64,000 bases of DNA from CAYJLF01 sp964371055 (GTDB taxonomy: Bacteria; Eisenbacteria; RBG-16-71-46; CAIMUX01). Where the stretch lies: positions 195,191-259,190 of the forward strand of contig CAYJLF010000005.1 in assembly GCA_964371055.1 (NCBI GenBank). The letters run 5' to 3'. A program made the position numbers and the translations under genes. Positions 42,300-52,373 of this stretch are shown one piece after another; within the stretch, counting starts at the first letter, position 1; every line of letters begins with the position of its first letter. The notes under the pieces are model-generated. The model saw only the letters and a list, made by a program, of their open reading frames with translations, ran no database searches and was not told the DNA's origin.

Positions 42300-42369
42300 A
42301 GCGGCGCTTGCCGCCGCGGCCGCGCGGGTCCTTGACCGCCGGCCCGTCATCGGGCAACGTAGCCGGACC

Positions 42370-43698
42370 ATGACGGCGCCACGAATCTACAACCTCTTCC
42401 CGCTGCTGGCCGGGCCGGTTCCGCGCTGGCGCGATCACCTCGACCGGGTGGCGCGCATGAACTTCGACTGGATCTACCTCAATCCCATCCAGTACGCCGG
42501 CTTCTCCGGCAGTCTCTACGCCATCAAGGATCCCTACGCCTACCACGCGGTGCTGAGCGAGGGTCTGTCCGTGGATCAGACCCAGCCGTCCGCCGACCCA
42601 CGCTCCCTCATCCCCTCCTTCGAGCGCCACCTCCGCGGGTTCATCGCGGAAGCGGCCGAGCGCGGGATCAGAGTCATGCTCGACCTGGTGGTCAACCACA
42701 CCAGCAAGGACGCCCTCCTGACCACCCTCCACCCGGAGTGGTACCTCCGTGAGACGGACGGGACGATCCGGTCGCCGTTCGCCATCGATCCGGCCGACGC
42801 ACGCCGCATTACCGTTTGGGGGGACCTCGCCGAGCTGAACTGGGAAGACCCCGCCTCACGCGACGGTCTGGTGGCCTACTGGTCCGACTTCGTGCGTCAC
42901 GTCCTCGACCTCGGCTTCGCGGGGTTTCGATGCGACGCGGCCTACAAGGTCCCGGCCGAGGTCTGGGTGCAGCTCATCGCCGCCGCGCGAACGGTGCGCG
43001 CCGACGCGCTCTTCTGCGCCGAGACGCTCGGGTGCCGCCTGCCGGAAGTGCAGGCCGTGACCTCGGCGGGGTTCGACCTGCTCTTCAACAGCGCCAAGTG
43101 GTGGGACTTCCGCGCCCCCTGGTGCCTGGAGCAGTACGAAGCCCACCGCCACATCGCGCCGTCGATCTCGTTTCCCGAAACGCACGACACGCCGCGCCTG
43201 GCCGCAGAGACGAACGGGAACGAAGCGTTGCTGCGTCAGAGATACCTCTTCGCCGCCTTCTTCTCTTCGGGCCTTTTGATGCCGATCGGCTTCGAGTACG
43301 GCGCCCGCCGCCAGCTCGACGTCGCGCGGACGCGCATCTCGGACCGAGAGCCGGTCGCCTGCGATCTCACCGACTACATCCGGGACGTCAATGCGCTCAA
43401 GACTTCGCTTCCGGTGCTCCAGGAGGAAGGCCCGATCGACCGACTCGGGGATGACGGGCCGATCGTGCGGCTGCGCAAGCGGTCGAACGGACAGCATGCT
43501 CCCGTCCTCGGCTGGATCAACACCACCGACACCTCGGCGGCGGGCCCGATCGACGAAGCGGAGGAGGCGCTAGGCGCTCCCCGCGACCGGATCGTGATGG
43601 CGGGATCTTCGGCCGTCAGTCCGTCCGTCGGCCCCCGGGAGGAGGCCTTCCGACCGCTCGCACCGCACGAGGTGCGCCTCCTGGGCGTCTGGATGTAG
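42370..43698 (+). CDS. GH13 alpha-amylase-family enzyme, GlgE-like (possible maltosyltransferase)
   Basis: A 442-residue GH13 (beta/alpha)8 enzyme. Region I is RVMLDLVVNHTSKD (about 101-114), region II GFRCDAAYKVPAE with nucleophile Asp189, region III LFCAETLGC with acid/base Glu218, and region IV FPETHDTPRLAAE with Asp273. The HTS and CDAAYKVP forms are those of the GlgE-like alpha-1,4-glucan:maltose-1-phosphate maltosyltransferase branch, but the protein lacks GlgE's N-terminal carbohydrate domains (about 660 residues in full GlgE). It acts on an alpha-glucan or its phosphorylated precursor, in keeping with glgB 6 kb upstream; the precise activity is unsettled. No export signal. Confidence 0.8.
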   Translation: MTAPRIYNLFPLLAGPVPRWRDHLDRVARMNFDWIYLNPIQYAGFSGSLYAIKDPYAYHAVLSEGLSVDQTQPSADPRSLIPSFERHLRGFIAEAAERGIRVMLDLVVNHTSKDALLTTLHPEWYLRETDGTIRSPFAIDPADARRITVWGDLAELNWEDPASRDGLVAYWSDFVRHVLDLGFAGFRCDAAYKVPAEVWVQLIAAARTVRADALFCAETLGCRLPEVQAVTSAGFDLLFNSAKWWDFRAPWCLEQYEAHRHIAPSISFPETHDTPRLAAETNGNEALLRQRYLFAAFFSSGLLMPIGFEYGARRQLDVARTRISDREPVACDLTDYIRDVNALKTSLPVLQEEGPIDRLGDDGPIVRLRKRSNGQHAPVLGWINTTDTSAAGPIDEAEEALGAPRDRIVMAGSSAVSPSVGPREEAFRPLAPHEVRLLGVWM

Positions 43699-43751
43699 AA
43701 TGGACGCTAACCATCGCGAACTCAGTCGCCCGGATCCGGAAGGAAGAAACC

Positions 43752-44810
43752 ATGCGCCGGTGTAGAACGACCTCCCTGACCGCGCTCCTCGTCGTCGCGG
43801 CGGCGATGATCCTGGCGCCGTCGTCCGCCGTGGGACAGACGCCCGTCGCGGCGCCCACGGGTACGACCCTCCTTCTTCCGCTGCGATCGATCGGTGTGAG
43901 CGACACGACCGTGCGCGTCGCCACGTCGCTGCTGGCCGCCAACCTCCGGGCGCAGGGCTGGACGATCATCTTCGGCTCGCCCGCCGAAGCCGCCGCGTCC
44001 GACCCGGCGACGCTCTGTGACGAACCGGGATGCGCTACCCGAGCGATGCTGGAACGGCAGGCCGGGCGGGTCGTCTACGGGTCGATGAACCGGCTGGGGC
44101 GCAAAGTCCTCGTGCGCCTGAGCGTGCTGGCGGCCGGTTCCGCGGCGCCGAGTTTCACCGATGAGCTGACCGCCATGACGGAGGAGGATCTCGACACGGT
44201 GATGCGGCGTTTCGCGGAAGCGATCGCGGCCGGGAGTCCCGACGCGGGACGCGCCTCCGTCGAGACCGTGCTCGCGGCCGAGGCCCGCCGCTCGCGGCTG
44301 CGGTCCTCCCGGTCCGGGGTGGGATTCCGCTCGGGGTTCCTGTTTCCCACGGGCAAGAGCTACACCGGCTCCGATCGGATGACGCATCTGCAGATCGTCT
44401 TCAAGCATGAGCAGCCGGGATTCCTGATCGAGACGACGCCTCTGGGCGGCTTCACCTTCGGCGACGGCAACCTGGAATGGACCATCCTCGACGTCGCGGT
44501 CGCCAAGATCTTCAGCCGGGGTGACGTCGCGCCGTTTCTCGGGGTGGGCGTCGGCATCCATTCGACCAGGCTGGAAAAGAAGGTGCTCAGGCGCTACTTC
44601 GACGGCCAGCAGACCTACGAATACGAAGACACCGAAAGCGAGTCGGCCACCGCTCCCATCATCGACCTGGTCGGCGGCGTCCTCGGCTTCCGCACCTTCG
44701 ACTTCGAACTCGTCTTCGAGGCGCGCTACCGGTATCTCTTCGAGGACTTCGACCGACTCGGCGGCAAAGGAGCGCACGGCATCCTCTTAACGATCGGCAC
44801 GGACCTGTAG
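43752..44810 (+). CDS. Secreted protein with C-terminal beta-barrel-like domain, unknown function
   Basis: A 352-residue protein with a signal peptide (SLTALLVVAAAMILAPSSAVG, cleavage near residue 29). Residues about 35-150 resemble periplasmic proteins that form a regulatory N-terminal domain (LRSIGVSDTTVRVATSLLAA, GRVVYGSMNRLGRKVLVRLS), and the rest is Gly/aromatic-rich beta strand (FKHEQPGFLIETTPLGGFTF, FLGVGVGIHSTRLEKK, FELVFEARYRYLF), probably an outer-membrane barrel. It contains two conserved-looking cysteines (CDEPGC). The 3' end overlaps the convergent RND gene by 24 bases. No family assigned. Confidence 0.75.
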   Translation: MRRCRTTSLTALLVVAAAMILAPSSAVGQTPVAAPTGTTLLLPLRSIGVSDTTVRVATSLLAANLRAQGWTIIFGSPAEAAASDPATLCDEPGCATRAMLERQAGRVVYGSMNRLGRKVLVRLSVLAAGSAAPSFTDELTAMTEEDLDTVMRRFAEAIAAGSPDAGRASVETVLAAEARRSRLRSSRSGVGFRSGFLFPTGKSYTGSDRMTHLQIVFKHEQPGFLIETTPLGGFTFGDGNLEWTILDVAVAKIFSRGDVAPFLGVGVGIHSTRLEKKVLRRYFDGQQTYEYEDTESESATAPIIDLVGGVLGFRTFDFELVFEARYRYLFEDFDRLGGKGAHGILLTIGTDL

Positions 44811-47800
44811 TCCCGCCAGCCGGGCTCCCACGCGCCCCGCCAGCCGGCCGAGTCGCCGCCCTCCGGCGAGGAGCCAGCCTCCCGCTCCGGCGGTAATATC
44901 CTCCGCGAGGCAGGCCGTGGTCGGAAGCAGAACCAGCGTCAGGAAGGTCGAGACCATGAGCCCGCCCATCAGCACGTAGGCCATCGAGTAGTAGTAGACA
45001 TCGCCCAGCGACGGCCGCTGCACCGCCATCGGGACCAGTCCGACCAGGGTCGTGATCGCCGTCATCAGAATAGGACGAAGCCGCTCCCGCCCTCCGCGGA
45101 TCATCGCTTCGTGTCGCGGCAGGCCCGCGCGACGGTACTGGTTGATGTGCTCCAGCATCACGATCCCGTTGTTCACGACTACGCCGATCAGGAGCAACAG
45201 CCCGATCCCCGCCGGCTGGTCGAAGTCGATCTTGAAGAGGAAGAGGGTCCAGGCGGCGCCGGCCAGGGCGAAGGGGAGCGCGACCATCAACGCGACCGCC
45301 TGCCGGACCGACTCGAACAGGCTGGCCATCACCGCAAACACCAGCAGCAGAGCCAGCAGCAGGTCGGTCAGGAAGGCACGTGACTGCTCCTGCCGGTGGC
45401 GCTCCCAGTTGCTGAAGGTCCACTCATAGCCCAGAGGGAAAGCCATCGACTCCAACACCGCGCGGACGCGCGGGAGGTACTCCTCCCGGGTCCCTTCCTC
45501 GTAGCGCGCGCCGACCCAGCAGTTGGTCATCCGGTTGTCCCGCTCGATGTCCTCCGGCCCCGGCACCAGACGGAAACCGGCCACCGAGGCGAGCGGAATG
45601 CGCTCACCCTCCTCCGTCCAGAGGGGAAGGTTGCGGAGCTGCGACATGCTTCCCTGCTCCTGCTCGTCCAGCAGGAGGCGCATCCGCTTCTCCCCGTCGG
45701 CCGTGCGGAAGCGCGAGAGCTCGCGGCCGCGGTAGGTCAGGGCGACGACCTCCGCCGGGGCGTTCAAGGGCACCTGGTGCCTGGAGGCGAGGTCCCGGTC
45801 GACGTCGACGTGCAATTCGTTGCCGCCGGCCTCGAGACTGCAGAAGGGATCGAGGAGGCCAGGAATCTCCGCCAGGCGACTCTTCGCCTCCTGCCCGAGC
45901 CGGGTGAGCACTTCGGAGTCCTCGCCCACGAGCTGGAACGCGATCCGCTTGCCGCGGTCCTGGCGCCACATCGGCCCCTGATCCTGTACCTCCAGCCGCA
46001 CGCCGGGAATCTCCGGCAGGAGCTCGCGCAGCCGGCGCCGCGTCACCGCCATCGACTTCTCGTTGGCGTGCCCTTCCTCCATGTAGAGCCGGGTCATGCT
46101 CCACTGCTCGCTCCAGAAGCTGTAGATGGATTTGGCGCGCAGCTCCCTCTGGTGCGGAAAGAGGGCCGCCTCGACGCGGTTGACGATCTCCTCCCGCCGG
46201 TCCAGGCTCAGCTCCTCGCTCGCGATCATCCCCACCTGGACGAACATCTCGCTGTGGCTGGCGCCGAAGTTCTTCTCGACCTTGAGGAACGGATAGACGG
46301 CTGAGGCGGAGATGGCCAGACCGATCACGGGGGTCAGCCACCGGCGGCGCAGGTTGAGCTCGAGCAACCGCAGGTGAAGGCTTTCCAGCGCGAGAAGTAT
46401 CCGCCCCTTCGGCCGCGGCGAGGCCTTGAGACCGTGGGCCATGGCGAGCGGGATCAGGGTCTGACTGACGAAGAGCGAGGCCAACAGCGTCAGGCAGACC
46501 GTCAACGACAGCTCCCGGACGTAGATGTTCATCTCGCTCGGCCGGTTGTAGATGAGGGGCAAAAAGACGATGATCGAGGTCAAAGTCGCCGCCAGCACCG
46601 CCAGCGCGACCTCGCGCGAGCCGAGTCGCGCCGCCTCGATCCGGGAGCGCCCCTCCTCGCGGTGGCGGAAGATGTTCTCCATCACGACCACGGCATTGTC
46701 GACCAGCATGCCGATGCCGACGATCAGCCCCAGCAGCGTCAGCGTGTTGAGCGAGCGTCCCTGCAGCCAGACCACGCCCAGCGCGCAGATCAGAGAAAAC
46801 GGGATCGAGAGCGAGGCGGCCGCGGTCAGGCTCCACCGTCCGAGGAAGAGGAAGAGGACCACGCCGGCCAGCAACGCGCCGAAAATCCCGGTGAAGCTGA
46901 GGTCCTTCAGGGTCTTTCGGATCTCCTCCCCCTGATTGAACCAGATGAGGAAGTTGACCCCTTCCAGCTCCGGATCGTGGTTCATCTCGTCCACCCGTCG
47001 CCGGATCTCATCGCAGATCGTCACGGCGTTTCCGCCCGACTCCGCGCTGACGGTGATGCCGACCGCAAACTGGCCGTCGAGGTGGCGGCCGTAGATCAGC
47101 GGCGGTTCCTCGTAGGTCACCTCCGCCACGTCCGCGAGCCGCAGCCCATCCGCCCGGATGGGGAGGCCGCGGATCTCATCCAGAGAGGCAAGGGTCCCGA
47201 CGAGGCGAAGGGTGTACTTCTGGTCCGGCTCGGTCACGGTTCCGAGGCTGCGATCGAAGTTGCCGTTCTGCAGGCGTCGGATCAGCGCTCGCACGTCGAC
47301 GCGGTGCGCCTCCAGGTCGGAGAGACGCAGGTTGATCCGGACTTCGCGCGGGTTGACCCCATCGAGCCGCACGGAAGCCACGCCGGAGATCCTCTCCAGC
47401 GGCTTGACGATCCTCCGGTCGAGCAGGTCATAGCTTTCGCTGAGATCACGGGCGGAGGAGAGGCGGGCCTCCATGACCGGGATGTCGCCCTCGCGCGAAT
47501 CCCAGCTCGACCCCACGATGATCTCCTCGATCTCGTCCGGCAGCTCCCGCCGTACCCGTTCCAGCTTCTCCTTCACCTCGACCCGCGCGACCGCCATCGG
47601 GTGGCCCCACTGGAACTCGAGGCGGACCATCCCGCCGTCGCTGTCGCAGCGCGCGTAGATCTCCTTTACACCCTTGACCGTGCCGAGCGCCTCCTCGAGC
47701 GGACGAACCACGAGCCGCTCGGTCTGCTCCGGCGTCGCATTGGGATACGGGACATGGACGTAGATTTCCGGTCGCTCGAAGTCGGGCATGAACCCCAGCG

Positions 47801-47900
47801 GCAGTCGAGCCACCGCCACCGCCCCCAGCACGACCATGCTGACCAGGAGCATGAGCGCGCTGACCGGCCGGCGGATCGCAAACTCCGGCAGGGTGATCAT
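44787..47900 (-). CDS. RND efflux transporter permease, second of a tandem pair
   Basis: A 1037-residue AcrB/HAE-type inner-membrane permease with twelve membrane segments and two large periplasmic loops. Typical elements: IRRPVSALMLL at the start, GMLVDNAVVVMENIFRHREEG in TM4, and the C-terminal VVNNGIVMLEHINQYRR with PILMTAITTLVGLVP. It overlaps the upstream permease gene by four bases (ATGA, 47897-47900). Paired permeases of this kind can form heterotrimers, as in MdtBC. No substrate can be assigned. Confidence 0.92.
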   Translation of the reverse strand: MITLPEFAIRRPVSALMLLVSMVVLGAVAVARLPLGFMPDFERPEIYVHVPYPNATPEQTERLVVRPLEEALGTVKGVKEIYARCDSDGGMVRLEFQWGHPMAVARVEVKEKLERVRRELPDEIEEIIVGSSWDSREGDIPVMEARLSSARDLSESYDLLDRRIVKPLERISGVASVRLDGVNPREVRINLRLSDLEAHRVDVRALIRRLQNGNFDRSLGTVTEPDQKYTLRLVGTLASLDEIRGLPIRADGLRLADVAEVTYEEPPLIYGRHLDGQFAVGITVSAESGGNAVTICDEIRRRVDEMNHDPELEGVNFLIWFNQGEEIRKTLKDLSFTGIFGALLAGVVLFLFLGRWSLTAAASLSIPFSLICALGVVWLQGRSLNTLTLLGLIVGIGMLVDNAVVVMENIFRHREEGRSRIEAARLGSREVALAVLAATLTSIIVFLPLIYNRPSEMNIYVRELSLTVCLTLLASLFVSQTLIPLAMAHGLKASPRPKGRILLALESLHLRLLELNLRRRWLTPVIGLAISASAVYPFLKVEKNFGASHSEMFVQVGMIASEELSLDRREEIVNRVEAALFPHQRELRAKSIYSFWSEQWSMTRLYMEEGHANEKSMAVTRRRLRELLPEIPGVRLEVQDQGPMWRQDRGKRIAFQLVGEDSEVLTRLGQEAKSRLAEIPGLLDPFCSLEAGGNELHVDVDRDLASRHQVPLNAPAEVVALTYRGRELSRFRTADGEKRMRLLLDEQEQGSMSQLRNLPLWTEEGERIPLASVAGFRLVPGPEDIERDNRMTNCWVGARYEEGTREEYLPRVRAVLESMAFPLGYEWTFSNWERHRQEQSRAFLTDLLLALLLVFAVMASLFESVRQAVALMVALPFALAGAAWTLFLFKIDFDQPAGIGLLLLIGVVVNNGIVMLEHINQYRRAGLPRHEAMIRGGRERLRPILMTAITTLVGLVPMAVQRPSLGDVYYYSMAYVLMGGLMVSTFLTLVLLPTTACLAEDITAGAGGWLLAGGRRLGRLAGRVGARLAGLQVRADR

Positions 47901-50900
47901 GCGGTTTCCTCCGCGACCCCGCCGACCGCGGTCTCCTCCCGCGCGGATCGCACCCGCGACGGGATCGCGGCGTAGGCGGCCGGAATCACGACCAGGGTCA
48001 GGAGGGTCGCCAGGGTCAGGCCGAACGAGACCGTGATCGCGAGCGGGGCACGAAGCTCCGCGCCCTCGCCTCGCGCTACGGCCATCGGCAGCAAGCCCAG
48101 CACGGTGGTCGCGGTCGTCATGAGGATCGGCCGGAGGCGGGTATGGGCCGCCTCGATGACGGCGTCGACCTTGGCCATCCCCGCCCGGCGACTCTGGTTG
48201 ATCCGGTCGATCAGGACGATCGCGTTGTTGACGACGATCCCGGCCAGGAGAACCACGCCGATCAGCACGATCACATCGATGCTCGTGCCGGTCAGGAAGA
48301 GCCCGAGGACGACCCCGACCAGCGCGAGCGGCACGCTGAACATGACGATGAGGGGGTGCAGCAGCGACTCGAACGTGGCGGCCATGACGATGTAGACGAG
48401 GAAGACCGCCAGGAGGAGCGCGAACCGCAGGCTGGCGAACGAGACCTCCATCTCCCGGCTCTGGCCGGCCAGCTCCGCCGTCACGCCGGCGGGGGGCGGC
48501 ACCCGGCCGAGCACACTCCGCACTTCGGCGGCGGCCGAGCCGAGGCCGCGCCCCTCGAGGTTCGCGGTCAGGACGGCCGCCCGCTGCTGGTGCATCCGAT
48601 GAATCTCCGCCGGACCCCGATCGACTCGGACCTCCGCGACCGTGCCCAGTCGGATCGGCCGTCCGTCGGGACCCGGGACGACGAGATTCCGCACATCCTC
48701 CAGGGTCGCCCGGTCGACCTGGCGGTTGCGGACGCGGACGTCGATCTGCCGATCCTCGTCCTTGTAGCGGGTCGCCACCACCCCCTGTACGCGATCCCGC
48801 AGCGTCTCGGAGAGGGCGCGAAGATCGAGATCGAGCGCCGCCAGCCGCGCCCGGTCGAAGACCACCTGAATCTCGGGATTCCCTTCCGCGAGCGACGAGC
48901 GGAGATCGACCAGGCCCGGCACCTCCCCGAGCATCGCCTGCAGGTCGAGGGAATAGTCGCGCAAGAGCTCGAGGTTCTCGCCGTAGAGCACCAGTTCGAC
49001 CGGGGTCTTCAGGCTGAAGTACGACGGCTTGGCCAGCTTGGCTTCCAGGTCGGGAATCGCCGCGTACCGCTGTCGTAACCGGGTCGCCAGTTCGTCTTCC
49101 TTCGCCTCGTCGCCGCGGTCGCGCAGCACGACGTTGACCTGCCCGAGGTGTTCGGCGCGCGTGTTGACCGAGACCCCGCCCGCGGCGAGGCGGCTGCCGA
49201 TCGTCGCATAGACACGCTCCACGCCCGGTTCCGACGTGGCGGCACTCTCCATCCGGGCGATGACGCGATCGGTCGCCGCCAGCGGCGTCCCTTCGGGCAT
49301 CTTCACCTCGAAGTAGAACTCCCCCTCATGGATCTGCGGAATCAGCTCGGTCCGGAGGCGGGGCACGAGCAGCACCATGCCGGCGAAGAGGGCCGCCGTG
49401 ATCAGGAGCGTCCGGCTCCGGTGCAACAGAGCGCCGCGGAGGACACGATCGTAGGCGCGGGAGAAGCCGCCCAGGCTCATCGTGGTCTCACGGGACCCCG
49501 CCGGCGACGGCACCGCTCGTTCGCGCCCCATCGAGCTCAGCATCGGCGCTACGGTCAGGGCCACGACGAGCGAGGCCAGCAGGCTCACGGTCACGGTCAT
49601 CGCCATGTCGCCGAAGAGCTGCCCGGCGATCCCCTCCACGAAGACGATCGGGAGGAAGACCGCCACCGTGGTCATGGTCGAGGCCGTCACGGCCGCGCCG
49701 ACCTCCGACGCCCCGTCGACCGCGGCCCGGACCAGCCCTGCCCCTTCCCGCCGCTTCCGGAAGATCGACTCGAGCACGACAATCGAGTTGTCGACCAACA
49801 TCCCGACACCGAGGGTGAGGCCACCGAGCGACATGATGTTGAGGGTCACGTTCAGCCGGTACATCAGGAGAAAGGCGACGACCAGGGAGAGGGGAATCGA
49901 GACGGCGATGATGAGGGTGCTCCGGAGGTCGCGCAGGAAGGCGAAGAGAACCAGAATCGCCAGCAACCCACCGAGAATGGCGGTGGATCGAACCTCCCCG
50001 ATCGCCCGCTCAATGAAGCGTGACTGATCGAAGAGCACCTCCAGTTTCGATCCAGGCGGGAGTTTTGGTTCCATCTCCTCCAGCCGGGCCCGGACGGCGC
50101 GGGCCGTCGTGACGGTGTTCGCGTCCCCCTCCTTGAAGAGGTCGATCTCGACCGCCTCGCGGCCGTCGACCCGCATGATCTCCTCGCGTTCGCGGGCGCC
50201 GCGGCGGACCTCGGCCACATCGCGCAGCCGCACGAGTCCGTTCACGTCCTGGCGCAGGATGAGCGCGCCGATCTCCTCGACCGTGTCGTACTCGTTGACC
50301 GTGCGGATCAGGTAGCGGCTCTCCTCGTCCTCGAGCGAGCCGCCCGGCAGGTTGACGTTCCCGCTCCCGACCAGCCGGCGCACCTCTTCGATCGGGATCC
50401 TGAGCGCCGCCAGCCTCTCCTGGTCGAGGTCGATCTGGATCTCCTCCTCCAGCCCCCCCTTGACGCGCGCCGCCGCCACGCCGGATAGCGTCTCCAGCTC
50501 CTGCTTGACCCTCCGGTCCGCGATCTGTCGCAGCTCTTCCAGGGGGAGGTCCCCCAGCAAGGCGACGCGCAGGACCGGGTCGAGCGACGGATCGAAACGG
50601 AGGACGATCGGTTCCTCCGCCTCGGTCGGCAGACTCAGGCGGTCGAGCTTTTCGCGCACATCCATCAGGAGGAGGTCCATGTCGGCGCCCCACTCGAACT
50701 CGAGCGTGACTTCCGAGACGCCGGGACGCGAGACAGAGTGGATCGCGCGGAGTCCCTTCAGCACCCCGACCGTCTCCTCGATCGGCCGGGTGATCAGGTT
50801 CTCGACCTCGGCTGGGGCGGTGTCGGGGAACTCGGTCTGGACCGTCAGAGTCGGGTAGTTGATGTCGGGGAGGAGGTCGAGCGGGAGCCGGTTGTAGCCG

Positions 50901-50983
50901 ACGACACCGAAGGCGGTGACGGCCAGGACGGTCATGAGGACCGTCACGCGCCGGCGAACCACGAGGGCGATGAAAGGACGCAT
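47897..50983 (-). CDS. RND efflux transporter permease, first of a tandem pair
   Basis: A 1028-residue AcrB/HAE-type permease: MRPFIALVVRRRVTVLMTVL at the start, GVGMLVDNSIVVLESIFRKRREG in TM4 and VVNNAIVLIDRINQSRRAG with RPILMTTATTVLGLLP in TM10-11. Domain order and length match HAE-RND pumps. It follows the membrane fusion protein gene by 12 bases and is coupled by ATGA overlap to the second permease, giving an MFP-permease-permease operon. Confidence 0.93.
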   Translation of the reverse strand: MRPFIALVVRRRVTVLMTVLAVTAFGVVGYNRLPLDLLPDINYPTLTVQTEFPDTAPAEVENLITRPIEETVGVLKGLRAIHSVSRPGVSEVTLEFEWGADMDLLLMDVREKLDRLSLPTEAEEPIVLRFDPSLDPVLRVALLGDLPLEELRQIADRRVKQELETLSGVAAARVKGGLEEEIQIDLDQERLAALRIPIEEVRRLVGSGNVNLPGGSLEDEESRYLIRTVNEYDTVEEIGALILRQDVNGLVRLRDVAEVRRGAREREEIMRVDGREAVEIDLFKEGDANTVTTARAVRARLEEMEPKLPPGSKLEVLFDQSRFIERAIGEVRSTAILGGLLAILVLFAFLRDLRSTLIIAVSIPLSLVVAFLLMYRLNVTLNIMSLGGLTLGVGMLVDNSIVVLESIFRKRREGAGLVRAAVDGASEVGAAVTASTMTTVAVFLPIVFVEGIAGQLFGDMAMTVTVSLLASLVVALTVAPMLSSMGRERAVPSPAGSRETTMSLGGFSRAYDRVLRGALLHRSRTLLITAALFAGMVLLVPRLRTELIPQIHEGEFYFEVKMPEGTPLAATDRVIARMESAATSEPGVERVYATIGSRLAAGGVSVNTRAEHLGQVNVVLRDRGDEAKEDELATRLRQRYAAIPDLEAKLAKPSYFSLKTPVELVLYGENLELLRDYSLDLQAMLGEVPGLVDLRSSLAEGNPEIQVVFDRARLAALDLDLRALSETLRDRVQGVVATRYKDEDRQIDVRVRNRQVDRATLEDVRNLVVPGPDGRPIRLGTVAEVRVDRGPAEIHRMHQQRAAVLTANLEGRGLGSAAAEVRSVLGRVPPPAGVTAELAGQSREMEVSFASLRFALLLAVFLVYIVMAATFESLLHPLIVMFSVPLALVGVVLGLFLTGTSIDVIVLIGVVLLAGIVVNNAIVLIDRINQSRRAGMAKVDAVIEAAHTRLRPILMTTATTVLGLLPMAVARGEGAELRAPLAITVSFGLTLATLLTLVVIPAAYAAIPSRVRSAREETAVGGVAEETA

Positions 50984-50995
50984 GCCGGCGGCGCC

Positions 50996-52120
50996 TCAGC
51001 CGCGGGGACCGGCGGTGAAGGCCACCTTCTCGAGGAGGCGCACCCGCTGGCCGTGTTTCAGCGAGCGCTGCCCCTGCACGACGACCGGCTCGCCGGGACG
51101 CAGTCCGTCCACGACCTGGGCGTTGGTGTCATCCTCGAACCCCACCTGCACGACGCGCCGTTCGGCGGTCGAGTCGGTGGCGACGAAGACCACCCGTTCC
51201 CCCCGGTCGGTGATCACCGCCGCCTTGGGGACCAGCGTGGCGCCCGCGCGCGACTCGGTCACCACGCGGATCTCGGCGAAGTCGCCCGGCCGGGCGGTCG
51301 CTGGAGGGTTCCGCACCTCCACGGTCACCTTGATGGTGCCGCTCGCGGGATCGACGATCGGGCTGACCAGGTCGATCCGGCCGCGCAGCACATCTCCATT
51401 GGAGTCGAGGACGAGGTCGACCGGCTGGTCGGTCCGCAGATCGCGGAACTCCTTGGCCGGGACATGGACCCGCGCCAGCAAGCGGCTCGGATCGACGAGG
51501 GTGAAGAGGGGAGCGTTCGCGGAGACGGTCTGCCCCGCGCTGACGAAGCGGCGCGTCACGCGTCCCGAGAAAGGCGCCACGACGGTCGTATACCCCAGTT
51601 CGAGAGACGCCAGCTCCCGCGCGGCTTGCGCGGTCTGCAGGTCCATCTCGGTGGAGCTGTACTCCTCGGTCGAGGCAAGCCCTTCGGGATGGAGCCGTTT
51701 CACGCGGTCGTAGCGGGTCTGCTGCTTCGCCTCCTCCGCCTCGGCCTGCCGCAGGCGCAGGCGGTACTCGGTCTCCTCGATGCGCAGCAGCGGCTGCCCC
51801 TGACGCACCGCGTCTCCCTCCTCGGCCAGCACCTGCAGGATGACGCCGCGCACGCGGGCCGGGATTTCGGCCTCCTTGTCCGGTTCGAGGGTCGCGGTCG
51901 AACGGTAGTAGCTGGCGATCTCCCCCGTGACCGCGGGCTCGACCGCGACCGGTACCGGCGGCAGGGCAGGCTGGCCGCCGTTGCCGGGACGGGCCTGGGC
52001 ACCACCCGCGGCCGGATCGCCCTTGGAGCAGGATGCGAGGAGACCGGCGGCCACGAACAGGAGGAGGACGCCGCACGGCCCGCGCCTGCACGGCTTGGCT
52101 CCCGGGAGAGAAGGGAACAT
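50996..52120 (-). CDS. RND efflux membrane fusion lipoprotein (HlyD/AcrA family)
   Basis: A 374-residue periplasmic adaptor. Lipoprotein signal with lipobox LLAS-C (Cys31), then the barrel-sandwich hybrid (ATLEPDKEAEIPARVRGVIL, RQGQPLLRIEETEYRLRL), a helical hairpin (QAEAEEAKQQTRYDRVKRLH), the second lipoyl half (TTVVAPFSGRVTRRFVSAG), and the beta-barrel and membrane-proximal domains. ATG 52120 is chosen because TGAGGAAA lies eight bases upstream; ATG 52135 lacks one. No outer-membrane factor is found in this operon. Confidence 0.92.
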   Translation of the reverse strand: MFPSLPGAKPCRRGPCGVLLLFVAAGLLASCSKGDPAAGGAQARPGNGGQPALPPVPVAVEPAVTGEIASYYRSTATLEPDKEAEIPARVRGVILQVLAEEGDAVRQGQPLLRIEETEYRLRLRQAEAEEAKQQTRYDRVKRLHPEGLASTEEYSSTEMDLQTAQAARELASLELGYTTVVAPFSGRVTRRFVSAGQTVSANAPLFTLVDPSRLLARVHVPAKEFRDLRTDQPVDLVLDSNGDVLRGRIDLVSPIVDPASGTIKVTVEVRNPPATARPGDFAEIRVVTESRAGATLVPKAAVITDRGERVVFVATDSTAERRVVQVGFEDDTNAQVVDGLRPGEPVVVQGQRSLKHGQRVRLLEKVAFTAGPRG

Positions 52121-52327
52121 GTTTGATTTCCTCATGCCTGACCGCGGGGGTCGGAATCCGGGACCGGGTCGGTTCGTCCGCTCCGGCCGGTCATCGGCGC
52201 GGGCGCGTTCCTCGAAGTTAGCACGGAGGAGGCATACGGCCCAGGCACGGACAGGTTTCCGGCCGGGGCCGTGACGGCTCGAGCTTTCGGCGGTCGATTG
52301 TTCGGCTCGCTCCGTCCGTGGATCGCA

Positions 52328-52336
52328 TGCTACACT
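52328..52336 (+). promoter_or_regulatory. Candidate extended -10 promoter for the cystathionine synthase operon
   Basis: TGC followed by TACACT at 52328-52336 makes an extended -10, with no good -35. The predicted start near 52343 gives a leader of about 31 bases to ATG 52374. The same TGC-TAnACT form precedes the DUF2164 gene. Confidence 0.4.
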
Positions 52337-52373
52337 CGTCCGTTCCGTTTGACGTCAGCCAGCGAGGTCCAAG

